Under the pieces are notes generated by a model that was given only the letters and a program-made list of their open reading frames with translations, made no database searches and was not told the DNA's origin. Source: an unidentified bacterial endosymbiont (lineage in GTDB: Bacteria > Pseudomonadota > Gammaproteobacteria > Enterobacterales > Enterobacteriaceae). Taken from it: DNA of 64,000 nucleotides. Made by a program: the position numbers and the translations under genes. Every line of letters begins with the position of its first letter. The first letter of the stretch is position 1. Positions 41,271 through 50,607 of this stretch are shown piece by piece. The DNA lies in NCBI RefSeq assembly GCF_918797525.1, contig NZ_OU963893.1, positions 2,976,001 through 3,040,000 of the forward strand. The letters run 5' to 3'.

Positions 41271-41986
41271 TAAATGTATTAATTGTCGATGATGACGCCA
41301 TGGTAGCTGACCTCAACCGTCTGTATGTTAACCGTGTTGAGGGCTTCAGCTGCAGCGGCGTCGCCTCCACGCTCAACCAGGCCGAGGCTATCATTAACAC
41401 CCCCAGCCAGCCTGTTGATCTGGTGCTGCTGGATGTGTATATGCAGCAGGATAACGGGCTGGATCTGCTGCCCATCATCCGCGCGTCAGGCCGCCCGATC
41501 GATGTGATCATGATCTCCTCGGCTTCGGATGCGGCCACAATCCAGACCTCAATGCATTATGGCGTGGTGGATTATTTGATTAAACCGTTCCAGTTCCCGC
41601 GCTTTGAAGAGGCGCTGAACGGCTGGAAGGCGAAGCATAGCCTGATGGGATCGCATCAGTATTATGAGCAGGCAGACGTGGACAGGCTGCTGCACGGTGG
41701 TGCGCCGGAACTGGCAGACCATAAAAAATTGCCGAAAGGGTTAACGCCACAGACGTTGCGCACCATCTGTCAGTGGATAGACGCCCATCCGGAGAGTGAG
41801 TTTTCCACCGACGATCTGGCGAATGCGGTGGGTATTTCGCGGGTGTCATGCCGCAAATATTTGATCTGGCTGGCGCAAATCAACATCTTGTTCACCAGTA
41901 TTCACTACGGCGCTACCGGCCGCCCGGTGTACCGTTACCGGCTTCAGCCTGAACAGACGGCCCTGCTCAAGCAATACTGTCAGTAA
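41267..41986 (+). CDS. DcuR-type response regulator
   Basis: This 239-residue CitB/DcuR family regulator is cotranscribed with the kinase. The receiver has the acidic pair in VDDDAMVADL and phospho-Asp in LVLLDVYMQQ. The C-terminal domain (about 150-239) keeps the DcuR helix-turn-helix (STDDLANAVGISRVSCRKYL) and the tail RPVYRYRLQPEQTALLKQYC. It probably controls the adjacent fumarate reductase, carrier and fumarase genes in response to C4-dicarboxylates. It is convergent with apbE, overlapping it by 20 bases. Confidence 0.92.
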   Translation: MINVLIVDDDAMVADLNRLYVNRVEGFSCSGVASTLNQAEAIINTPSQPVDLVLLDVYMQQDNGLDLLPIIRASGRPIDVIMISSASDAATIQTSMHYGVVDYLIKPFQFPRFEEALNGWKAKHSLMGSHQYYEQADVDRLLHGGAPELADHKKLPKGLTPQTLRTICQWIDAHPESEFSTDDLANAVGISRVSCRKYLIWLAQINILFTSIHYGATGRPVYRYRLQPEQTALLKQYCQ

Positions 41987-42929
41987 CGCGATAGCAGTTA
42001 TCCAGCAGGGTAAAACGGAAGTGGCGCGCTGAAGAGAGCACCACTTCTTTTGTTTTGGTCACAAAAATGGCTTCGATGTCGGGCCGTGCGTGCAGGACTG
42101 CGCAGCCTTTCTCCACGCCCATGCCGTACATCAGCGTGGTCCAGATATCACCATCAATCGACTCTTTCGAGACAATCGTCACGCTATCGAGTTCGTTATC
42201 CAGCGGGTACCCGCTACGTGGATCAAGAATGTGATGATAGCGTTTGCCATTATGTTCAAAGTAACGTTCATAGATTCCCGAGGTCACTACAGACCTGTTC
42301 TCCACCGTCAATGCGCCAATCAGTTCATCACCGGCGAAGGGTTTTTTTAGCCCCACGCTCCAGCCACCGTGCGGCGAGCCTAAGGTTTGAATATTTCCGC
42401 CGAGGTTGATAAGTGCGCACTCGGTCCCTTCCTGGCGCAGAAAATCCCGCACCCGGTCAGCGATATACCCTTTAGCAATGGCCCCCAGGTCGATCGCCAT
42501 ACCGGGTTTAAGCAGCATTACGCTACAGTGGGCTTCATCGAGTACGACGTCGGCCGGGTCGGTTAACCTAAGCAGCGCCGCAATGTCATTGGCAGGCGGG
42601 ACGCTATCGCCGTGAAAACCAATTTTCCAGCGCTTTACCAGCGGACCTATCGCCAGGTTAAATGCACTGTCTTTGCACTGACTTGCCGCTTTCGCACAGC
42701 GAATAAGCTCAAACACCGGACGACTGACCGCCACCGGATGCTTTCCGGCAGCGTGGTTGATATCCATGACCTGGGACTGCGCACGGTTGACCGTCAGCAG
42801 ATTTTCGTACTGTTTGATCAGGCGAAAAACGCGGGAGGCGAGTGCGTCATCATGGGTGAAGAGTTTCAGAAGGATGGGAGAGCCCATCAACACGGCAGAG
42901 TAGCTGTAGAGACGGTTATCATCAGGCAT
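41967..42929 (-). CDS. apbE: FAD:protein FMN transferase (ApbE family), cytoplasmic type
   Basis: ApbE attaches FMN from FAD to a Thr or Ser in FMN-binding domains through a phosphodiester bond. The 320-residue protein lacks a signal peptide or lipobox, unlike periplasmic ApbE, so it should act on a cytoplasmic target. Family motifs are present: AIDLGAIAKGYIADRV (the Mg/FAD site), INLGGNIQTLG and the DPRSGYP segment. It lies 91 bases downstream of the fumarate reductase on the same strand, whose FMN-binding domain needs exactly this modification. A REP-like palindrome lies between them. Confidence 0.93.
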   Translation of the reverse strand: MPDDNRLYSYSAVLMGSPILLKLFTHDDALASRVFRLIKQYENLLTVNRAQSQVMDINHAAGKHPVAVSRPVFELIRCAKAASQCKDSAFNLAIGPLVKRWKIGFHGDSVPPANDIAALLRLTDPADVVLDEAHCSVMLLKPGMAIDLGAIAKGYIADRVRDFLRQEGTECALINLGGNIQTLGSPHGGWSVGLKKPFAGDELIGALTVENRSVVTSGIYERYFEHNGKRYHHILDPRSGYPLDNELDSVTIVSKESIDGDIWTTLMYGMGVEKGCAVLHARPDIEAIFVTKTKEVVLSSARHFRFTLLDNCYRVTDSIA

Positions 42930-42978
42930 GGCAAACTTCCTCTGCGTATGCCCCGGCAGACTTGCCGCCGGGGATAAT

Positions 42979-43003
42979 GCCGGATATCGCTACGTTTATC
43001 CGG
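42979..43003. repeat. REP-like palindrome between fumarate reductase and apbE
   Basis: GCCGGATA and TTATCCGGC arms enclose a short spacer in the 91-base gap; a second GC-rich hairpin (CCCCGGC / GCCGGGG) precedes it at about 42949-42973. Such elements often adjust relative mRNA levels within an operon. Confidence 0.55.
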
Positions 43004-43020
43004 CCTGGAAAACAGGTGCC

Positions 43021-45801
43021 TTACGCGCTTTTCGAGCGCATCGCCGCCTGATGTCCGGCAAGAGTACCAAAAATAATGATATCTGCCACCGCGTTACCCC
43101 CGATGCGATTCCCGCCGTGGATACCGCCAACCACCTCGCCAGCGGCAAATGCCCCAGCCAGGACATTATGATGGCTGTCCAGCACACAGGTTTCAGTGTT
43201 GATGGTTACGCCGCCCATGGTGTGGTGTACGCCTGGCGCAATCTGAATGGCATAGTACGGCCCTTCATTGATGGGGGCGCGCAGCGCGGTAGTACGGCCA
43301 AAATCATCGTCGTGCTGTTTTTCAACGAAGCCGTTATAGCGCTCCAGGGTGGCCAGGAAGGCGTGATGATCCATGCCCAGCGTCTCAGCCAGCGCTTTCG
43401 GCGAACTGGCGCTGGTCACAAAGCCTTTGGCAATGTACTCGTCTGCGGCTTTGTTTTTGGTGCGCACGTGCTCGTCGAAGATGATATAAGCATATTTCTC
43501 TGGCAGGGCGATGATTTGCGCCGACACTTTATCGCGGGTCGACATTTCGTTAAAGAATCGCTCCCCTTTCTGATTCACCAGAATGGCGCCGCCGCCGCGG
43601 ATGGACTCGGAGATCAGATACGAGGTTTTCTGTTCAACGGTGGGGTGGATTTGAATTTCGCCCATATCCACGGTAGCGGCGCCAATGCGCTCCAGCAGAG
43701 CGATACCGCCACCGGTTGCCCCTTTATGGTTGGTGGTCACAAACCCTTCCAGGTCCGGACGGTATTGCACTACCATCTGGCTGTTGGCGCTAAATCCGCC
43801 CGTTGCCACAATGACGCTTTTGGTCGCAACGGTCAGGGTTTCATTCTCTTCGGTCGTCAGGCGCACGCCGGTCACTTCACCATTTTCGAACAGGATATCG
43901 CTCACCGACGTATCCAGCATCACGTCGATATTTCGTTTAGTGACGTTACGCACCAGGCCGCTAATCAAATATCCCCCTACTGCAGAACCGTCTTTTGGAC
44001 GGTGGGTACGGTCAATACTCATGCCGCCGGTGGTGGTGATATCGTTGAGCATAATCCCGCGGGTCGCCAGCCACTCGATGGCTTGTGGGGCGTTCTCTAC
44101 GAAGCGACGCAGCAGTTCCGGGTCGTTTTTATGACCACCGCCGTTCAGCGATTCCTGGTAAAACAGCTCTTTGCTATCCTGAATGCCTTTCACACGCTGG
44201 AAGCGCGTTTCTGCCGCGTTCATCCCGGCAGAGGCTTTGATCGTGTTGCCGCCGATGGTCGGCATTTTCTCGACGACCAGCACGCTCGCCCCTTCGTCGT
44301 GCGCCTGAATCGCCGCCGCAAGACCCGCGCCGCCGCTGCCAATAACCACCACATCAACGCTTTTCGTTTCATTCGGATCAACGCCCTCTTCCGCCGCCAG
44401 CGCTTTGCTGGATTTCAGCATTGCTTTAGAGACGGCTTTTTTCACCGCTTCACTCTGGCTGGTTGCGCCCGTAATGGCGTCGACGTGCGGGGTGTTGGCA
44501 TCCAGAATACGGGTGCGGATCTCCTCGAAGCTGGTCACGAACTCAACGTCCTGGCCCGGGCCGGCAGCCAGCTCAATATCGGCAATGCGGTCGGTCTCCA
44601 GGCTGACGTTAATCACCAGCTCGTTCGTATCGTCCTGGATCTTCTCAACGAACATGCCGGGTTTGAATTTTGACTCTCCCATGCTCATATCGCGGATCAT
44701 CGCCTCCACCAGCGAGAAGCGCCACAGCGGTTCAGGGATGCTCAGCGCTTCACGCTGGGTGCTGTCCATAAACAGCTCGAGGGTCTCACCCGCGGCAATA
44801 CGATCCGTCCAGTCCGGGTAGGCGATGGTGGCTCGCCCCACGGCGATCAGGTCGTAGCCATGTTCAAGCCCTTCAACCGCGTCAGCAGCATTCACTACGC
44901 CGCCCACGCCCATCACCGGCACCTGCGCCAGCGTTTCAGAGCGCATAGCGCAATATTTTTGGATGAGCGGGGTCGGGTCTTGCGTGTCTACGATGGACGA
45001 ACGCAAGGTTGCGCCAAGGGAAAAGTGCAGATAATCCACACCGCGCGCGGCCAGTTTTTCCAGCAGGTACAGGGTGTCTTCAAAACGAATGCCAGGCTCT
45101 TCCAACTCTTCAGGCGAGAAACGGTAGCCAATAATGAATGCATCGTCCGCGTACTGGCGCACCATTTTATGGGTAATGTCCAGCACCGCCAGCGGGAATC
45201 TGGCGCGGTTGTCGCGGCTCCCCCCCCACTCATCATCACGCTGGTTGGAGTTAGGTGAGTAGAACTGCTGGATCAGGTAAGTATTCGCCCCATGAATTTC
45301 TACCCCGTCGAAACCGGCCTGGATTGCGCGGCGCACGGCTTCACCAAACTTACCGATCATGGCTTCAACGTCTTCGCCCGACAGGGCAACGGGGGTTGCG
45401 GCACCGTCACGGGGTGCGGCAACGGCGCTTGGGCCCACAGGCGTGCGCCCGCCGATTAATGTCGGATCGACCATACGGCCGCCGTGGTAAATCTGCAGGA
45501 GTGCCTTTGAGCCTTTGGACTGGATAGCCTCGGCAATTTTCGCCAGCCCGGCAATTTTTTCGTCGTTATCGATACCGATCGCGCCCGGGAAGGCCAGACC
45601 GAGATCGTCGACAAAACAGCACTCTACAATGATGGTCCCCATACTGCCCGAACGCGCCCGGTAGTACTCCACCAGCTCGCTGCTGACGGTACCATCGTAA
45701 TAACCCGTACAGGTGGTCATTGGTGCCATTAACAAACGGTTTTTTAGTTCTGTGCCATTCGGTAATGTGAAGGGGCGTAGAATGCGTTCGTTAGTGCTCA
45801 T
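43021..45801 (-). CDS. Three-domain NADH:fumarate reductase (OYE-FMN_bind-FAD_binding_2)
   Basis: The 926-residue flavoprotein reduces fumarate to succinate with NADH in the cytoplasm, by analogy with the soluble fumarate reductase described from Klebsiella pneumoniae. Domains in order: an old-yellow-enzyme TIM barrel at about 1-345 (FMN, NADH oxidation; VEIHGANTYLIQQFYSPNSN), an FMN_bind domain at about 375-465 with the flavinylation motif DAITGATSQS (modified residue Thr447), and a flavocytochrome c-like fumarate reductase at about 480-926 with dinucleotide motif VVVIGSGGAGLAAA. There is no signal peptide, haem motif or membrane segment. ApbE, needed for covalent FMN, follows in the operon. 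The divergent carrier and fumarase complete the pathway. Confidence 0.93.
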   Translation of the reverse strand: MSTNERILRPFTLPNGTELKNRLLMAPMTTCTGYYDGTVSSELVEYYRARSGSMGTIIVECCFVDDLGLAFPGAIGIDNDEKIAGLAKIAEAIQSKGSKALLQIYHGGRMVDPTLIGGRTPVGPSAVAAPRDGAATPVALSGEDVEAMIGKFGEAVRRAIQAGFDGVEIHGANTYLIQQFYSPNSNQRDDEWGGSRDNRARFPLAVLDITHKMVRQYADDAFIIGYRFSPEELEEPGIRFEDTLYLLEKLAARGVDYLHFSLGATLRSSIVDTQDPTPLIQKYCAMRSETLAQVPVMGVGGVVNAADAVEGLEHGYDLIAVGRATIAYPDWTDRIAAGETLELFMDSTQREALSIPEPLWRFSLVEAMIRDMSMGESKFKPGMFVEKIQDDTNELVINVSLETDRIADIELAAGPGQDVEFVTSFEEIRTRILDANTPHVDAITGATSQSEAVKKAVSKAMLKSSKALAAEEGVDPNETKSVDVVVIGSGGAGLAAAIQAHDEGASVLVVEKMPTIGGNTIKASAGMNAAETRFQRVKGIQDSKELFYQESLNGGGHKNDPELLRRFVENAPQAIEWLATRGIMLNDITTTGGMSIDRTHRPKDGSAVGGYLISGLVRNVTKRNIDVMLDTSVSDILFENGEVTGVRLTTEENETLTVATKSVIVATGGFSANSQMVVQYRPDLEGFVTTNHKGATGGGIALLERIGAATVDMGEIQIHPTVEQKTSYLISESIRGGGAILVNQKGERFFNEMSTRDKVSAQIIALPEKYAYIIFDEHVRTKNKAADEYIAKGFVTSASSPKALAETLGMDHHAFLATLERYNGFVEKQHDDDFGRTTALRAPINEGPYYAIQIAPGVHHTMGGVTINTETCVLDSHHNVLAGAFAAGEVVGGIHGGNRIGGNAVADIIIFGTLAGHQAAMRSKSA

Positions 45802-46133
45802 AATTAAACTCCAAACTTTTAAAATTAAGAATTCGTTATCCGGCCAGTTTTATTTCGATTTTTTATGCCGATATCATGACAGTAATATAACGATTTTTTT
45901 AGTTTCCAAAGTAATTACGTTAGTTATAAAACTATTTAATCCCTTCGATAACATCAATAACACATTAGTGTTAGCATCGATGTTTGATACTTTCACAATC
46001 TTTTAAAGCGCGTTAAAAAAAGAATGGTAATACCAATTTAACAAAATACATAAAACAACATTAAATTCAAAATCTTAGAGTGATACCAAATTATAAATGT
46101 TACGTTAATGATAAATTTTTCCGCTTAAACCCC

Positions 46134-46163
46134 TAATAACCACATACGTCTATGTGGTTATTA
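46134..46163. repeat. Perfect 13-bp inverted repeat in the fumarate control region
   Basis: TAATAACCACATA and TATGTGGTTATTA are exact inverted copies around loop CGTC. It has no T run and lies 36 bases before the FNR-type site, so it is a candidate operator, for example for the neighbouring DcuR-type regulator, rather than a terminator. Confidence 0.75.
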
Positions 46164-46199
46164 TGAAAACAAGAAAAATACCTCTGCATTTCTATTTTA

Positions 46200-46213
46200 T
46201 TGATCGCGATCAA
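46200..46213. promoter_or_regulatory. FNR-type binding site
   Basis: TTGATCGCGATCAA is an exact match to the FNR consensus TTGAT-N4-ATCAA. It lies about 195 bases upstream of the carrier gene and about 400 bases upstream of the divergent reductase, implying induction without oxygen. Confidence 0.75.
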
Positions 46214-46407
46214 TAGCTATGGCATCTAAAAGGGCAATATAAAAACATCAACGGTTTTTATTTTAGCGCACACAAAAATGCGTTGAATCGCTCTTACAGA
46301 AAATACAAAAACGCACCTTTAATAACTAAATAAAGCAAAGAAACTAAAGAAAGCGATTTGTATTTTCACTGTACAACCCAATTCCTGACAACTTAAGACA
46401 TGAAATT

Positions 46408-47916
46408 ATGAATACAAAAACTGCTGTAACGCCTCCTGCGGCGAATCAAGCATCAAACGGAAAAGCAAAACGACTGCTGATGATGGCGCTGCCGATCATC
46501 GTCGCCGTGCTGCTGCTGTTTGTTCCGGTCCCTGACGGGCTGCCACCTTATGCGTGGTACTACTTCGCTATCTTTGTCGGTGTAATTGTCGGTTTGATTT
46601 TCGAACCGCTGCCAGGCGCGGTGATCGGCCTGACGGGTGTCATCGCCATCGCCCTTTGCAGCCAGTGGGTGCTCTTTAGCCCGGAACAGCTGGCCGACCC
46701 GCAGTTCAAGGTAGCGGGCGCCTCGTTTAAATGGGCCGTTAGCGGGTTCAGCAACTCTACCGTGTGGCTGATTTTCGGCGCCTTTATGTTCGCCGCGGGT
46801 TATGACAAAACCCGCTTCGGCCGTCGCCTGGCGCTGATTCTGGTGAAATATCTTGGGCGTCGTAGCCTGACGCTTGGTTATGCCATCACTTTTGCGGATC
46901 TGCTTCTGGCACCCTTTACGCCATCCAACACCGCGCGCAGCGGCGGGACCATCTACCCGATTATCGCCAACCTGCCACCGCTGTATGGTTCAAAACCTAA
47001 CGATCCAAGCGCACGTAAGATTGGCTCCTATCTGATGTGGGTGGCGATCTCCGCTGCTTGTATCACCAGCTCAATGTTCCTTTCCGCACTGGCGCCAAAC
47101 CTGCTGGCCCTGGCGCTGGTGAAAAGCATCGTCGGGATCAACATCTCCTGGGGTACCTGGTTTATTGCCTTCCTGCCGTTAGGCGTGCTGCTGATTATGA
47201 TCATGCCGCTGTTGGCCTACTGGTTCTACCCGCCAGAAGTAAAAGTGAACGATGAAGTGCCGCTGTGGGCCAGCCGCGAGCTGGAAAAACTGGGCAAACT
47301 GTCGCGCAACGAGATCCTGCTGCTGGTGTTCGTCTGCTGTGCCCTGCTGATGTGGATCTTTGCTGCCGCGTGGATTGAACCGGCGATGGCGGCGCTGTTA
47401 ATCGTCGGCCTGATGCTGTGGACCGGCGTACTCGAGTGGAACGATATCACCGGTAACAAAGCCGCCTGGAACACCTTTGTCTGGTTTGCTACCCTGGTGG
47501 CCCTTGCGGATGGCCTCTCTTCTACCGGTTTCATTAGCTGGTTGGGTAAAGAAGGTGGCCTGCTGATGAGCGGTATCTCTCCGGGCGTCGCGACTATCGT
47601 GCTGGTGCTGGCGTTCTACCTGCTGCACTACCTGTTTGCCAGCACCACCGCACACACCACGGCGCTGCTGCCAGCGATGCTGACCATTGCCGCCACCATT
47701 CCGGGCATGAATATGGAAGTGTTCGTCCTGCTGATGGTGACCTCGCTGGGGATCATGGGGATCATTACCCCTTACGGTACTGGCCCAAGCCCGATTTACT
47801 ACGGCAGTGGTTATCTGCCAACGAAAGACTACTGGCGTATGGGTACCATCTTCGGTGCCATCTTCCTCGCGGTCCTGCTGCTGATTGGTTATCCGTGGAT
47901 GTCGATGATATTTTGA
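46408..47916 (+). CDS. DASS-family anion symporter/antiporter (CitT/TtdT type)
   Basis: This 502-residue inner-membrane carrier of the divalent anion:sodium symporter superfamily is closest to the bacterial CitT/TtdT/2-oxoglutarate-malate translocator branch, whose members exchange citrate, tartrate or malate for succinate. About 12 hydrophobic helices are visible. Family substrate motifs appear as [15 protein letters not shown] (about 170-185) and [14 protein letters not shown] (about 410-425), with the second half motif [10 protein letters not shown]. The start [14 protein letters not shown] gives a 30-residue cytoplasmic lead. It is followed by a terminator-like hairpin and the fumarase gene. 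The exact substrate cannot be read from sequence. Confidence 0.92.
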   Translation: MNTKTAVTPPAANQASNGKAKRLLMMALPIIVAVLLLFVPVPDGLPPYAWYYFAIFVGVIVGLIFEPLPGAVIGLTGVIAIALCSQWVLFSPEQLADPQFKVAGASFKWAVSGFSNSTVWLIFGAFMFAAGYDKTRFGRRLALILVKYLGRRSLTLGYAITFADLLLAPFTPSNTARSGGTIYPIIANLPPLYGSKPNDPSARKIGSYLMWVAISAACITSSMFLSALAPNLLALALVKSIVGINISWGTWFIAFLPLGVLLIMIMPLLAYWFYPPEVKVNDEVPLWASRELEKLGKLSRNEILLLVFVCCALLMWIFAAAWIEPAMAALLIVGLMLWTGVLEWNDITGNKAAWNTFVWFATLVALADGLSSTGFISWLGKEGGLLMSGISPGVATIVLVLAFYLLHYLFASTTAHTTALLPAMLTIAATIPGMNMEVFVLLMVTSLGIMGIITPYGTGPSPIYYGSGYLPTKDYWRMGTIFGAIFLAVLLLIGYPWMSMIF

Positions 47917-47923
47917 TTTCTGA

Positions 47924-47957
47924 CCGCCGGGCTTATCCTCCGGCGGTTTTATTTTTT
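47924..47957 (+). terminator. Terminator or attenuator between carrier and fumarase genes
   Basis: CCGCCGG and CCGGCGG form a seven-pair stem with a nine-base loop, followed by TTTTATTTTTT. It lies wholly within the 53-base gap before the fumarase ATG, so it could lower fumarase expression relative to the carrier. Confidence 0.7.
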
Positions 47958-47969
47958 ATGGAGCAAGCT

Positions 47970-49619
47970 ATGTCAAACAAACCGTTTCACTACCAGCCCC
48001 CCTTTCCGCTCGCACATGACGATACCGAATACTACCTGCTGACCCGCGAGCACGTCTCTGTGGCGGAGTTCGACGGCCATGAAATGCTTAAAGTGGAGCC
48101 AGAAGCCTTGACGCTGCTGGCACAACAGGCCTTCCACGATGCCGCCTTTATGCTGCGTCCTTCGCATCAGAAACAGGTTGCTGCCATTCTTCATGACCCG
48201 CAGGCCAGCGAAAACGACAAATATGTTGCCCTGCAGTTTCTGCGCAACTCTGAAATTGCGGCAAAAGGCATCCTCCCAACCTGCCAGGACACCGGCACGG
48301 CGATCATCATGGGGAAAAAAGGCCAGCGCGTCTGGACCGGCGGCGGTGACGAAGCCGCCCTGAGCCAGGGCGTTTATAACACCTACATTGAAGACAATCT
48401 GCGCTATTCCCAGAATGCCGCGCTGGATATGTATAAAGAAGTCAACACCGGCACTAACCTGCCTGCGCAAATCGATCTCTATAGCGTTGATGGCGATGAG
48501 TACAAATTCCTCTGCATGGCAAAAGGGGGCGGTTCTGCCAATAAAACCTATCTCTACCAGGAGACCAAAGCGCTGATCACCCCGGCGAAGCTGAAAAATT
48601 ATCTGGTTGAGAAAATGCGCACCCTCGGCACGGCGGCCTGCCCGCCTTACCATATCGCCTTTGTCATCGGCGGCACGTCGGCAGAGGCGACGCTGAAAAC
48701 CGTTAAGCTCGCCTCCACCCGTTATTACGATGCGCTGCCAACCGAAGGAAATGAATATGGCCAGGCGTTCCGCGATGTTCAGCTTGAACAGGAACTGCTG
48801 CAGGAAGCACAGGATCTGGGCCTGGGCGCGCAGTTCGGCGGCAAATACTTCGCACATGACATCCGGGTGATCCGCCTGCCGCGCCATGGCGCCTCCTGCC
48901 CAATCGGCATGGGCGTTTCCTGCTCCGCCGACCGCAACATTAAAGCGAAAATCAACCGCGACGGGATTTGGATTGAGAAGCTGGAACACAATCCGGGCCA
49001 GTACATTCCTGAACCCCTGCGTCAACAGGGCGAAGGTGAGGTGGTCAGCATCAATCTCAATACGCCGATGCACGAAATCCTGGCGCAGCTTTCCGCTCAC
49101 CCGGTCTCCACCCGCCTGTCGCTGAACGGCACCATCATTGTGGCGCGCGACATCGCGCATGCGAAACTCAAAGAGCTTATCGACAACGGTGAAGCCCTGC
49201 CGCAGTATGTGAAAGATCATCCTGTCTATTACGCCGGGCCGGCGAAAACGCCGCAAGGTTTTGCCTCTGGCTCTTTAGGCCCAACCACCGCGGGCCGTAT
49301 GGATTCCTATGTGGACCTGCTGCAATCGCACGGGGCGAGCATGGTGATGCTGGCGAAAGGCAACCGCAGCCAGCAGGTCACCGATGCCTGTCATACACAC
49401 GGCGGTTTCTACCTCGGCAGCATCGGCGGCCCGGCAGCCGTTCTGGCGCAGGACAGCATCAAGAGCCTGGAGTGCGTGGCGTATCCGGAACTGGGTATGG
49501 AAGCAATCTGGAAAATCGAAGTGGAAAACTTCCCGGCATTTATCCTGGTGGATGACAAAGGTAACGACTTCTTCCAGCAGGTGCAGAACAAACAGTGCAA
49601 AGGGTGTTCACAGCCCTGA
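47970..49619 (+). CDS. Class I (iron-sulfur) fumarate hydratase, FumA/FumB type
   Basis: The enzyme interconverts malate and fumarate; E. coli FumB also dehydrates D-tartrate. I start it at [18 protein letters not shown] (549 residues), matching FumA/FumB; 25 further upstream codons overlap the carrier gene and the terminator. The [4Fe-4S] ligand cysteines are expected in [20 protein letters not shown] and the region near 320-330 ([10 protein letters not shown]). The C-terminal domain includes [17 protein letters not shown]. It seems to be an extra, module-associated fumarase feeding the cytoplasmic fumarate reductase. It is convergent with the LysR gene, overlapping by 12 bases. Confidence 0.94.
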   Translation: MSNKPFHYQPPFPLAHDDTEYYLLTREHVSVAEFDGHEMLKVEPEALTLLAQQAFHDAAFMLRPSHQKQVAAILHDPQASENDKYVALQFLRNSEIAAKGILPTCQDTGTAIIMGKKGQRVWTGGGDEAALSQGVYNTYIEDNLRYSQNAALDMYKEVNTGTNLPAQIDLYSVDGDEYKFLCMAKGGGSANKTYLYQETKALITPAKLKNYLVEKMRTLGTAACPPYHIAFVIGGTSAEATLKTVKLASTRYYDALPTEGNEYGQAFRDVQLEQELLQEAQDLGLGAQFGGKYFAHDIRVIRLPRHGASCPIGMGVSCSADRNIKAKINRDGIWIEKLEHNPGQYIPEPLRQQGEGEVVSINLNTPMHEILAQLSAHPVSTRLSLNGTIIVARDIAHAKLKELIDNGEALPQYVKDHPVYYAGPAKTPQGFASGSLGPTTAGRMDSYVDLLQSHGASMVMLAKGNRSQQVTDACHTHGGFYLGSIGGPAAVLAQDSIKSLECVAYPELGMEAIWKIEVENFPAFILVDDKGNDFFQQVQNKQCKGCSQP

Positions 49620-50495
49620 GTTTTTCCATAACGCCGGTAGCAGCGACAGCATTTCATTCATCTCTTCGCGTTTGTCGCTGCCCGGTTTCCAGATGGTGAC
49701 CATCGTCTGACTAATGCCCTGGCTGCCTACTTCGGTTGGCAGCCTTTTTACCTTTTCCCACCGGGTAGCCTGAAAGTGGGTAGGCAAAAATCCCCAGCCG
49801 CACCCCTGCTCCAGCAGGCCACGCAGGATCTCCAGCTCATTGGTGAAAATCGTATGGCCTGAAATCTGCAGGCGACGGGCGACCGGCTCGTCCGAAGCTG
49901 CATGCATGACGATCTGCGGGATAAGAGAGAGGTCAAGCAGAGACAGCGGCGAGGCGATATCTCTCACCCGCTCCTCAGATGCGTAGAAATCCAGATCGAT
50001 TGCGCCCAACGCCCGCCACTCCATCTCATTACCCACGCTGCAGTTGTGCGCCTGACAGATGCCCAGGTCGGCCTGGCCGCTCGCCAGCAGGCTCTCGGCT
50101 TCATCACGCGCTGCGCAGATCAAACTCAAGCGAATTTTTTGCTTCGCCATTACCGCAATCAGCGCCTGTAAAAAAACGCGGGGAGTAAAGGGATCGTAGA
50201 CCAGAGCGATCTCCTGCGCCGTATGCTTCGGTACTTCCCTGGCAAAAGCGTCAAACGCCCTTACCTGTCGTATCAACAGATGCGCCTGACGCTGGAGTTG
50301 TTCCCCCTCCGGCGTGAGCCGCAGCGTACGACCCTCCCGCAGGAACAAGGTATAACCCAGCCCATCTTCAAGAAAATCAACCAGGTCGCGAAGCGTGGTG
50401 CGATCTTTCTTAAGCTTCAGCGCCGCCTTACTCAGGCTGCCATGCTCAGCCACGGCGGTAAACGCCTCCAGTTGGGCAAATGAATAGGTCAACAT
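49608..50495 (-). CDS. LysR-family transcriptional regulator
   Basis: This is a LysR-type regulator of 295 residues from the start [15 protein letters not shown]; a start 15 codons upstream is also possible, since the ribosome-binding sites are weak. The N-terminal winged helix-turn-helix is at about 5-60 ([20 protein letters not shown]), somewhat unusual in having KKDRTT in the recognition helix, and the effector domain covers 90-290. It is convergent with the fumarase gene and divergent from the serine hydrolase gene 113 bases away, so that gene is a likely target. I cannot name its ligand. Confidence 0.85.
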   Translation of the reverse strand: MLTYSFAQLEAFTAVAEHGSLSKAALKLKKDRTTLRDLVDFLEDGLGYTLFLREGRTLRLTPEGEQLQRQAHLLIRQVRAFDAFAREVPKHTAQEIALVYDPFTPRVFLQALIAVMAKQKIRLSLICAARDEAESLLASGQADLGICQAHNCSVGNEMEWRALGAIDLDFYASEERVRDIASPLSLLDLSLIPQIVMHAASDEPVARRLQISGHTIFTNELEILRGLLEQGCGWGFLPTHFQATRWEKVKRLPTEVGSQGISQTMVTIWKPGSDKREEMNEMLSLLPALWKNSGL

Positions 50496-50607
50496 CGCTA
50501 TCGCGCTCTCCCTTCGAAAACGTGGGGGGTTTTCCCTCATAACGCGTTTTTTATTATACGTCGCGGGTTCGTAAACTGAAGTTGTTCCTCATTGATACGA
50601 GAAGATT

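Larger units (their letters stand above)
45802..46407. other. Divergent control region between fumarate reductase and carrier
   Basis: This 606-base, AT-rich region has no supportable coding sequence. It holds a perfect 13-bp inverted repeat (46134-46163) and a perfect FNR-type site (46200-46213), both placed to act on the carrier-fumarase genes and possibly on the divergent reductase. Several A/T-rich tracts around 45870-46080 could be H-NS or activator regions. Confidence 0.6.

Noticed and set aside
42928..44673. A 581-codon plus-strand open frame opposite the fumarate reductase gene
   Set aside because: It is antisense to a gene with clear domains and codon pattern, has no family features and is Arg/His-rich, as expected from the reverse of a GC-rich gene.
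47973..49256. A 427-codon minus-strand open frame opposite the fumarase gene
   Set aside because: It is a shadow of the conserved fumarase coding sequence, without recognisable domains.
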